In this document: positions 28,956 through 36,448 of the stretch, piece by piece
Position numbering within the stretch: position 1 is the stretch's first letter
How the letters are laid out: each line of letters starts with the position of its first letter
NCBI RefSeq assembly: GCF_000469545.1
Contig: NZ_KI273058.1
Span: forward strand, 243,102-307,101
Direction of reading: 5' to 3'
Origin: Mitsuokella sp. oral taxon 131 str. W9106
GTDB taxonomy: Bacteria > Bacillota > Negativicutes > Selenomonadales > Selenomonadaceae
DNA: 64,000 nt
Notes under the pieces: model-generated
What the model was told of the DNA's origin: nothing
Databases searched by the model: none
Seen by the model: only the letters and a program-made list of their open reading frames with translations
Program-made: the position numbers and the translations under genes

Positions 28956-31900
28956 CGGATAATCTCACTAACCAATCCCATTCCATTAAAAAATTCATAG
29001 TCGGTAGCCAATTTGTTCCCTGTCATATTAGGTTCATGAGATTCAACTAACCAAGACCAACTTTCTCTTGCAATATCAGTCTGGTTTTGTAACCCGAATC
29101 CGATTGCATCAATTGTCGTTGTCACACAATTATTGTCCCATAAGTGGTAGTCGTTCACTCCTGTAGGAGCTTGATAGTAATACGAAACAACCTTATCCTT
29201 TGACAACCTAATTTCTTTATCGGTACGAACATATCCTCCGAAGTAGTGATCAATCGCATAGTTATACGAATATACGACATCGTTTGCATTCACATATGTC
29301 GGATTAAGCATATAAATGGTTTTCTCTGCGTTATATGGATTGAAATTATTGTCTATAACATACACTCCTCCTCCAGTATAATTTGCTGGGCCATGTCCAC
29401 TTAAACTTGGAAATAAACGTCCAACATTATCGCCATATCGACCATAATTTCCCTCTTCATAATGCCCATCAGAGTACAATACAACTAATGAAGCATGCCC
29501 AATCACATCTGATTCTATCGCTATTCCAACCTGTACAGGATAACTATCTGGATGGTTCTCTCCAAAATGGTTCCACTTCGTCCCACTCGCCGCCGAAGCC
29601 GCACCAGCCGCTGCATTGCCACCGACCACCTTAGCTGCCGCAGCCCCTACAATCGCGCTGACAATCTGCGCGGTGCCGGGATCCTTGATCTTCTTGATCT
29701 CGCCGATGATCGCCTCATTGACTCCTGCGCCAATGGCACCAGAAGCAAACCCCGCGCCTGTGATCTGGCTCATGATGCCGCCGATGATGGCATGGACGGT
29801 GACTTTTCGGCCGCTTCCGTCGTCGGGGAGGTTATGGGCGAGGCGGAAGGCTTCTTCACCGAAGGCTTTGGCCAGTTCCTGTTGCTCTTCGATTTTTTGC
29901 TTGTCAAAGATGTGCCCAAGCTCGTTCAAAGCGTTGTTCGTATCACGATTGAGGGCAGAGATGTCCTGCGTGGGATTCTTGCGAATGTCGATTGTTTCCG
30001 GTGCAACGGCAGAAGTTGTCCTGCCGTTCGCATCGCCCTTGGCAGGCATGGAAAGGTTGGGGGAGAGGCCTATGGTATTATAGACCTTGTTCTTCTCTTG
30101 TCGGTTCATCTTGTCATAGCTGCCGTAGTGGTGATACTCGGCGCCTATGCTTTTCGAGCTGTAGTCCGCACCGTTCTCCAAACCGCTGAAAGAGAACGTC
30201 CCTGTCGAGAGGCGGTTCTTTCCCGCATCCGCTTCGCTTGCCATGACCGCGCCCTTGAGGTCGGTGTTCTTTTTGACGTAGATGTCGAAGCCGCCTTTTC
30301 CAGCGAAGATACCGGACTGGCCTCTGGCGCTTCTATAGTGGGAGTCGATCGTTCCTCTGTCCGCTGAAAGGCCGAACGTGGGCTTGGAGAATTTTCCCGC
30401 GCGAATATTCCACGAGAGATCGAAGCCCGCCAATGTGTTTTTCTCCTCGTAGGTTTCTTTTTCCTGCAAGGTCTCGATGTTGAGATTGCCGCCGATCTTT
30501 GCCGTGACCTTGTCGCCCTGCACCGTGCTGCCGAGGATGTTCATATCCTTGCCGCTTTCGATCTGCAGGGCGTTTTTGGCAGCGATCTCCGTCGGGGTGT
30601 AGGTCGAGGCATTTTCCTTGCTGTTTCCCTGTGCTTTGCTTGCACTTAGGCTGAGGCCTGAGAGTCCTTGCTGGCTGAAGGAGACGCCGATGCCGGCGGA
30701 GCTTGCTTTGTTCTCGCTCGTCGTGCGATTGCTGTTTTCTCCAGCGAGAAGCTCTATGTTTTGCTTTGCTGCAAGGGCGACGTTCTTTCCTTCGACTTTG
30801 GATCCTTGCATGGCAAGATCGCGCTCTGTTGCGGTGAGGTCTGCTTTTTCCCCTGCAGCGATTTTGCTGCCTGCATATTCCCTTGTGACGCTCTCGGTGC
30901 GGCTGTAGGATTTGCTCGTGCCAAGGCTGAGGTTCAAGGAGAAGCCTGCGTTATCTTTCAGCGGGGTTTGTCTCTTGCCGAAGTTTTCGTGGATGAGGCG
31001 GCCGGCTTTCCATGCGTAGACGGCTTTCAGGCGGTCGTCCTGCACTTCGCCCATGCGCTGCAAAGGTGCGGCGATCTCCTGTCCGAAGCTCAAGAGTCCA
31101 TGTCCGAGGCTGACGGTCAGTCCCGTCGTTCGGCTCTCCTGCGTCAAGGCGTCGCGGTAGATGTTTTCCCTGCCGTCGATCTGCGTCTCCTTTGCCGTGA
31201 TGCTCGCATTTTTTCTTGCGAGGATGCTGGCCGATGTGAGGTGTGCGGTATCCCCCGCAGCGATCTTGACGTCGCCTGCAAAGCCTGCGATGTTCGTTCC
31301 CATCTGTGTAAGCGCGGAGCTGTCGCGCTCGCTCTTGACCTGCTGCGTGCCGATGGTGAAGCCGAGACCGCCGGAGGAGAAGATGCCGGAGGTCTTTTCT
31401 TCCTTGAAGCTGTCCGTATGGGCGTAGTTCTCTTCCGATGCCGCAGTGAAGTTTCTTCCTGCGGCGACATTCGTGGTATTGTCCGCGAGGACGTTTGCCG
31501 CCTGCAGCGTCACGTCCTGTTTGGCGGCGAGGTTTACATCTTTTCCTATGACCAGCGTGCCGCGTGCCTCGTCCGCCGCATTGTCGATGCGGATCGTTGT
31601 CCGAGTGCTCGACAGGAAGCCGCTTGCCGTATGGCGATGACCGTAGTGATCTTCGGCAGTTTCGCGTCCTGCGGTGAGGGCGATGTCCTTTCCGGCGGCG
31701 AGGGACGTCGTGCCTTCCGTGCTGGCGATGGCAGCGGCTCTTGCTTTCAGATCGTTTCCGGCAGTCATGGAGATATTGCCGTCGGCGCGAATCTCCGCGT
31801 CGAGTTCCGTGCCGCGCTTGGTGCGCAGATAGTTTTCCGCATCCTCCGTCATATCTTTCTGGCTTTGGAGCTTCTTTGTGTCAAGCGTGATGTTTTCTCC

Positions 31901-33739
31901 CGCCGAGAGGAGGACGCTGCCGTTCTTGCCGAGCGCGGAGAGCGTTGCGCCGACAAGCTCGATGTTCTTTCCTGCGCTGGCGACGAGGACGCCATCCGCA
32001 CCCTTGACGGCAATGCCTGCCGTCGTGTTCAGTACATCTTGGTTCGCCAGATGCTCGCTCGTGCTCTTTGCCGCAATATTTCCCTTGGCCTCCAACACGA
32101 CAGACTTCTTGCCGAGAACCGAGCCTTGGATGCGGATGTCCTTGTCTGACTGGAAAGCGATGTTTTTGCCGAAGACAAGCCCTGAGCTTTCCAGATCTCC
32201 CGTTTTGGCGATGATGTTCTCCCCGTAGAGCGTGCCTGCATTCTTGAGGGCTTCCTTGGTCTCGACGACGATGTTCTTCGCCGAGACGAGGCTGCCGCCG
32301 TCGGTGAGCTTGAGACTGCTCGTATTCTTGGTATAGAGGACGGGGTAGACGGCACGTTCTTTTTGACCGTTGACCTCGACCTCGCGCTCTTCGAGCCAGA
32401 TCATATCCGAGGTGAGGGAAGCGACTTGTTCCTTGGAGAGGGCGACGCCCGGGGCGAGGTTCATCTCTTTGGCATAGGAAATGCCCGCATCCATCAATGC
32501 TTTGAATGCGGTTTCATCGTCGGTATAGCCTTCCAAATGGCGTTTTCCCGTCTGCCTTAGAATCTGATCGACAAGAAGCTGCTGCTCGTAGAAGCCGTCG
32601 CCGATGCGCTTGGGAATCTTGTCTTGATCCCATTGCATTTGGCGGTACATGTAGTCCGAGGAGAGGAATTTCCGCTTGTTGGTAAAGGCGGGATCCGTTT
32701 CTACGAGATACTTCGCCGTGGATTCCGGATGGACGTGGTAGAGAGAACTGACGAAGAGGGATTCCATCTTCGTACTGTCGTCGGATTTGGATGCGTTCGT
32801 GTGGGAGAGTCCGAAAGGGGAAAGCGCGTTTTGCGCGCGCTGTCTCTGTGCATCTTGGATGTTCGCCTTTTCGACGGACGCAGCATTGCCGCCCTCGTAG
32901 GTCTGCACGCCGATGGGGGAGGGATTGCTCTTGGTGATTTCGGGCGTCATAAAGACGACGCCATGATATTTCCGTACTTTTCCTCTATGGAGCCAGTTCC
33001 TTCTTTCGGTATAACTGCCCTGTGTCGTTCCGAAGGTGACGGCAAGTTCCTGCTGTTTTTTTGCGTCTTCTTTGACCGCCCCCGTTGCATGGAGCGTTCC
33101 TCCTGCAACGATGTTGCTGTCCTCGTTTTCAACGGCGCTGTTCAAAAGGATGTTCGCGCCTGCACGGATACTGCCGGGGAGAGAGGAGGTAACATGCTCC
33201 TTCGAAAGGAGCGAATGACTGCGAATGACAGTGAAGTGGATGATCTTCTGCCCTGCCGCCGTGCCGATCTTTTGATTGTACGCTTTTGCCTCTGCATTAT
33301 ACGCCGTAATCTTTTCGTTGAGTTTTGCAAGAATCTTTTTGTATGCTTCGTCCCATGTACGGCGTGCAGGATCGTCTGCAGCGGGGCGGTCCGTGCTCAT
33401 GGAGGCGATGCCGAATTGTTTGAAGATCGGATCGTCGTAAGCGTATGTCGGCGCAAGGGTGCCGATCAGTTTGTCCGGAATGGGCTTCTCGCCTGCGGCA
33501 CGTTCTTCCTCCGAGATTTGCTCGATGGGCTTGTACTCCGCAGGTTCAAGAATCGCCTTTGGCGCGACATAACTGTGGTATGCGCCGTAGCCGCTGTTGA
33601 TCTCGCGAAATTCTTCTGCGGGAAATGCCTGCCCTTGTTCGATATGGCCGCCCTCATCAATGCGAAGCTTCACGGGATTGTCTTTCGTCTCTGTGATGAC
33701 GCGCTTGGCGGAGAAGGCGGCGTTTTCGTTCTTCGTCAA
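28952..33739 (-). CDS. TpsA/FhaB-like exoprotein, C-terminal part with toxin domain
   Basis: This 1595-residue frame continues the N-terminal part at 33943-35820 after a one-base frameshift. Most of it is repeated filamentous-haemagglutinin sequence (GKNI..., AGENI..., AAKQDVTL repeats). Near residue 1330 it has FGEEAFRLAHNLPDDGSG and the glycine/alanine-rich pretoxin segment (GAGFASGAIGAGVNEAIIGE). From about residue 1390 (DNA position 29575) the DNA turns AT-rich and the last 205 residues are a separate domain. It contains GHASLVVLY (His codon 29495-29497) and later DNNCVTTTIDAIG (Cys codon 29126-29128), a His-then-Cys order seen in permuted papain-like amidases. The true reading frame extends upstream of 33739 without a start. 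Confidence 0.8.
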   Translation of the reverse strand: MTKNENAAFSAKRVITETKDNPVKLRIDEGGHIEQGQAFPAEEFREINSGYGAYHSYVAPKAILEPAEYKPIEQISEEERAAGEKPIPDKLIGTLAPTYAYDDPIFKQFGIASMSTDRPAADDPARRTWDEAYKKILAKLNEKITAYNAEAKAYNQKIGTAAGQKIIHFTVIRSHSLLSKEHVTSSLPGSIRAGANILLNSAVENEDSNIVAGGTLHATGAVKEDAKKQQELAVTFGTTQGSYTERRNWLHRGKVRKYHGVVFMTPEITKSNPSPIGVQTYEGGNAASVEKANIQDAQRQRAQNALSPFGLSHTNASKSDDSTKMESLFVSSLYHVHPESTAKYLVETDPAFTNKRKFLSSDYMYRQMQWDQDKIPKRIGDGFYEQQLLVDQILRQTGKRHLEGYTDDETAFKALMDAGISYAKEMNLAPGVALSKEQVASLTSDMIWLEEREVEVNGQKERAVYPVLYTKNTSSLKLTDGGSLVSAKNIVVETKEALKNAGTLYGENIIAKTGDLESSGLVFGKNIAFQSDKDIRIQGSVLGKKSVVLEAKGNIAAKSTSEHLANQDVLNTTAGIAVKGADGVLVASAGKNIELVGATLSALGKNGSVLLSAGENITLDTKKLQSQKDMTEDAENYLRTKRGTELDAEIRADGNISMTAGNDLKARAAAIASTEGTTSLAAGKDIALTAGRETAEDHYGHRHTASGFLSSTRTTIRIDNAADEARGTLVIGKDVNLAAKQDVTLQAANVLADNTTNVAAGRNFTAASEENYAHTDSFKEEKTSGIFSSGGLGFTIGTQQVKSERDSSALTQMGTNIAGFAGDVKIAAGDTAHLTSASILARKNASITAKETQIDGRENIYRDALTQESRTTGLTVSLGHGLLSFGQEIAAPLQRMGEVQDDRLKAVYAWKAGRLIHENFGKRQTPLKDNAGFSLNLSLGTSKSYSRTESVTREYAGSKIAAGEKADLTATERDLAMQGSKVEGKNVALAAKQNIELLAGENSNRTTSENKASSAGIGVSFSQQGLSGLSLSASKAQGNSKENASTYTPTEIAAKNALQIESGKDMNILGSTVQGDKVTAKIGGNLNIETLQEKETYEEKNTLAGFDLSWNIRAGKFSKPTFGLSADRGTIDSHYRSARGQSGIFAGKGGFDIYVKKNTDLKGAVMASEADAGKNRLSTGTFSFSGLENGADYSSKSIGAEYHHYGSYDKMNRQEKNKVYNTIGLSPNLSMPAKGDANGRTTSAVAPETIDIRKNPTQDISALNRDTNNALNELGHIFDKQKIEEQQELAKAFGEEAFRLAHNLPDDGSGRKVTVHAIIGGIMSQITGAGFASGAIGAGVNEAIIGEIKKIKDPGTAQIVSAIVGAAAAKVVGGNAAAGAASAASGTKWNHFGENHPDSYPVQVGIAIESDVIGHASLVVLYSDGHYEEGNYGRYGDNVGRLFPSLSGHGPANYTGGGVYVIDNNFNPYNAEKTIYMLNPTYVNANDVVYSYNYAIDHYFGGYVRTDKEIRLSKDKVVSYYYQAPTGVNDYHLWDNNCVTTTIDAIGFGLQNQTDIARESWSWLVESHEPNMTGNKLATDYEFFNGMGLVSEIIR
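29587..29869. repeat. Direct repeat copy 2 (pretoxin segment)
   Basis: The partner of 27546-27828. It lies inside tpsA, directly upstream of the switch to AT-rich toxin coding sequence. Confidence 0.85.
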
Positions 33740-33942
33740 AGGCGCGGCAATGGAAATGCTGCCCTGCGCCTCGACGCGTGCGCCGCGATTGGCGACTTCT
33801 TCTTTTGCCGCAAGCGACAGATCGCCGCCCGAGTAGAGCAGGGCATTCCCGCTGTTTTGGATGGAGTTTGCTTGAAGAGCGAGAGCTTCCCGTGCGGCGA
33901 TGACGCCTGAGGGAAGGGCGGCGAGCTCGGCTTTGACGGCAT

Positions 33943-35820
33943 CTACAACCTTTTGCTGTGCGTCGTAGGCGGATTCGGCGCTTTGGAGTTCGCGTTGTAG
34001 ACGGCAATGTCCGCCTGGGAGGTGAACTTTGTGACGTCGACGCGATGCGCGGCTTCGAGGAGCTCGGCCTTTTCCTTGAGCAGGTGCATCTCTTCGGTCA
34101 GACGCGCTTCAAGATTGGCGTTCTTTTCGTTTCGGATATGCGAAGCTTGCACATGGAGCGTATTGCCGTAGATTCTGCCCGTGGCGTCGTTCTTGAGATT
34201 CGAGGCGGTGATAGCGGCTTCTTCGTCGGCTTGCATGAGGCCACGATTTTCCATATCTGCCGTATGAATGGCGAGGCTTTTTCCGGAGATTTCTCCCGTG
34301 GCCGTTTGCGTAAGGTTTCCTGTCGTTGCAAGGGAAAGCATGCCGGCGGCTTCCAGCTTTCGCTGATTGTAGACGTTTCCCCGGAGATTTGCCGTGAGGT
34401 TTCTTCCCGCATGGAGATTGCCGAAGTTTTCAGTAGCAGCTTCATTGGAAAGGCCACCGGTATGGAGCGTGAGGCGCATATCCCGGTTGGCAGAGAGATT
34501 GCCGGCAAGGGGCATGGTGTTCGCTTCGATGGACAGGACTCTACCGCTTTGGACGGCACTGTTTTCAACGGTCAGGACATTTTGAGAAACGAGGGAAATA
34601 TCCCCGTTGCTCGCGATGCGGCTGTTTTGCGTGTGCATGTTTTCAGCGGATACGACGATGTCTTTGCCGCTGAGGAGTTGGGCGTTGTTGTTGTCAAATT
34701 CTTTTGCCGTAACAGTGAGCGTGCCGGCATCGTTTGTTTTGCCCGAGGGAGCGATGGCGGCGGCGAGCGTGCCGGTATTGGCGATGGCTGAGGCATGGAT
34801 TGCCGTATCTGCTCCGCCGATGATCTTGTCGCTGTTTTGCAAGGAGGAAGCCGTCAAGGTCGTGTCTTCCTTGCTGTAAACAGCGCCGCTGTTTTCTATC
34901 TCGTCTGCATGAATGTGGGTCGAGCCGTCCGTGTAGAGGTTGCCCGAGGTCTTGAGATTGCCGTTGACGTCGAGGGAGGTGGCTTCCGTGCTTGTGATCT
35001 GTCCTGCGAGGTTGACGCCGAGGCCTTTTTCCGTGCCGACAAGCTCGATGCGGTTCGCGTACATGCCGCCGATGGCGGCGAGATCGAGGGCGTACGCCAG
35101 CGTGTTTTCCCTGCCTTTTATGGGCGTGCTCGTTCCATCTGCATAGCGGATTTCGTTGGCTCCGGCAGCAAGTCTGGCGTTTTTCGCCCAGAGTCCGGCA
35201 TTGATTTCAATGGCGCGGGCATAGATTTCAGCGGAATCTGTGCTTTGGGCATTGAGACCGTTTCCTGTGATGGAGAGCTTGCCTCCTTCCACACGAATGG
35301 AGGCGAGATTGCCCGATGCATCCATCTCGGTGCGCCCGGTCGCAAGCGTCACCCTCGCCGTATTCAAAAAGCCGGCGCCGTCTGCCAGAATCCCGTTGGG
35401 ATTGGCGATGACGATGCCGGCCTTGTTTCCTGCGACCTCCAAAAAGCCGCGCAATTCAGACGGGTTGGCGCTTGTGACTTCGTTGACGATGATCCGCGCC
35501 GTGCCTGTGGCGAGATACGGATTCCCCTGCACGTATCCCGCAAGTTCGGTGGAGGCAAGGCCGTAGCTGTTGTTGAGAATGGCGCCGCGTTCGGGAACAT
35601 TGAAGAATTCATAGCGGTTGGCAGACACGCCGCCTGCCGTGGGCGTTGTGATCTGAACGAGGGGATTGCCGCTCGCCGTCTCTGTTACAAGGGGGCGTTC
35701 CTTGATCGGCGCATTGCTATCTGGGAGGATTTCCGTCGCAAAAGCAAGCGCAGGCTGTAAAGAGAATGCGCCCAAGGTAAGCCAGCTCGTGATCTTTCTT
35801 GCCAGTTCCTTCTTTTTCAC
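33943..35820 (-). CDS. TpsA/FhaB-like exoprotein, N-terminal part with TPS secretion domain
   Basis: A 625-residue frame starting at GTG 35820 behind AAGGAGG. The N-terminus has a basic start and a signal peptide (LTLGAFSLQPALAFA). The TPS domain follows, with ILNNSYG and VIANPNGILADGAGFLNT, the NPNGI motif used for recognition by TpsB. Adhesin repeats then begin. The frame ends early at 33943. A single missing base at 33990/33991 explains this: with one base added, the sense continues (YNAELQSAESAYDAQQKVVD) straight into the next frame. Together the two parts would make a protein of about 2290 residues. Confidence 0.88.
   Translation of the reverse strand: MKKKELARKITSWLTLGAFSLQPALAFATEILPDSNAPIKERPLVTETASGNPLVQITTPTAGGVSANRYEFFNVPERGAILNNSYGLASTELAGYVQGNPYLATGTARIIVNEVTSANPSELRGFLEVAGNKAGIVIANPNGILADGAGFLNTARVTLATGRTEMDASGNLASIRVEGGKLSITGNGLNAQSTDSAEIYARAIEINAGLWAKNARLAAGANEIRYADGTSTPIKGRENTLAYALDLAAIGGMYANRIELVGTEKGLGVNLAGQITSTEATSLDVNGNLKTSGNLYTDGSTHIHADEIENSGAVYSKEDTTLTASSLQNSDKIIGGADTAIHASAIANTGTLAAAIAPSGKTNDAGTLTVTAKEFDNNNAQLLSGKDIVVSAENMHTQNSRIASNGDISLVSQNVLTVENSAVQSGRVLSIEANTMPLAGNLSANRDMRLTLHTGGLSNEAATENFGNLHAGRNLTANLRGNVYNQRKLEAAGMLSLATTGNLTQTATGEISGKSLAIHTADMENRGLMQADEEAAITASNLKNDATGRIYGNTLHVQASHIRNEKNANLEARLTEEMHLLKEKAELLEAAHRVDVTKFTSQADIAVYNANSKAPNPPTTHSKRL
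33988..33993 (-). other. Frameshift site in tpsA
   Basis: The plus-strand sequence GAGTTCGCGTTG needs one extra C (GAGTTCCGCG) to join the two halves of tpsA in frame. It may be a real inactivating mutation, a phase change or an assembly error. Confidence 0.75.
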
Positions 35821-35868
35821 GCGATAAGAGCCTCCTTAAATGATGTAAAACACGAAATGAATAAAATC

Positions 35869-35897
35869 ATGATAGCATGTTTTAATGACTTTTCCAA
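35869..35897 (-). promoter_or_regulatory. Likely promoter of the TPS operon
   Basis: On the minus strand TTGGAA (35897-35892) and TATCAT (35874-35869) are 17 bases apart, about 50 bases before the tpsA start. Confidence 0.55.
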
Positions 35898-35929
35898 GAG
35901 AGCAAAATGGGGAAGGAAAAGGATAAATG

Positions 35930-36108
35930 TAGACTTATGGTCTATGGAGTCCATTAGCGGATGTTCAGCTCTTTGATAGGAATTATCCGATATCTGGGCC
36001 TCATTGACCAATTTTTAGATTTCCGTGTCCAGTTTTTTTGGCTAGGGTGTGCAAAATCTCGACCTAGGGGGTGCATCGTTAGATTGTATCAAAATCAGGG
36101 GTAAGACG
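35930..36108. other. Non-coding scrap region upstream of tpsA
   Basis: No plausible gene is present. The base composition is mixed and there are several short stop-rich frames. Given the aldolase scrap and IS remnant next to it, this is probably debris from insertions; no parent is recognised. Confidence 0.4.
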
Positions 36109-36200
36109 GAATCGCTCATGCACTTCATGGCGTACAAAGCGCGTTCCGATGTGTACGCCATCGCCCATACACACTCGAAATTTGCGACGTCATTTTCGAT
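36109..36200 (+). pseudogene. Fragment of a class II aldolase gene
   Basis: About 90 bases match 42105-42196 inside the class II aldolase gene, with about nine in ten bases identical by eye. Translated, it gives ESLMHFMAYKARSDVYAIAH and HTHSKFATSFS, which includes the zinc-binding His pair region. Both ends are cut; the right end runs into the IS remnant. Confidence 0.8.
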
Positions 36201-36204
36201 GGCG

Positions 36205-36435
36205 AATTGTCAAGTCAAGTGCAACTTTTTCTTATAGAAAACTTCCATAATAGGGCGTACGATAGCCGAGGCATTTACGCGGACGCTTGCTTAGCTCATC
36301 AAAAACCTCCTGGATGCGCTCCTCTGAAAGATCCATAAGATCCTGCCCTTTCGGAAAATATTCCCGCAGCAAGCCGTTCGTGTTCTCGTTTGTTCCCCTC
36401 TGCCAAGGCCGATGGGGCGGAGGAAAATAAAACGG
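36205..36435 (-). mobile_element. Truncated IS30-family element (transposase C-terminus)
   Basis: The minus strand encodes the last 65 or so residues of an IS30-type transposase: PHRPWQRGTNENTNGLLREY, then FPKGQDLMDL, then ELSKRPRKCLGYRTPY, ending at 36232. This carries the conserved NE...N of the DDE active site. Downstream, TTGTCAAGTCAAGTGCAACT (36207-36226) looks like the terminal inverted repeat. The 5' two thirds of the transposase are gone; the break near 36435 abuts the levR-like gene. Confidence 0.85.
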
Positions 36436-36448
36436 TTCCATCAGACGC

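Noticed and set aside
30668-32149. Plus-strand frame of 493 codons inside tpsA
   Set aside because: Antisense to repeated haemagglutinin sequence; Cys- and Val-rich sense with no start site.
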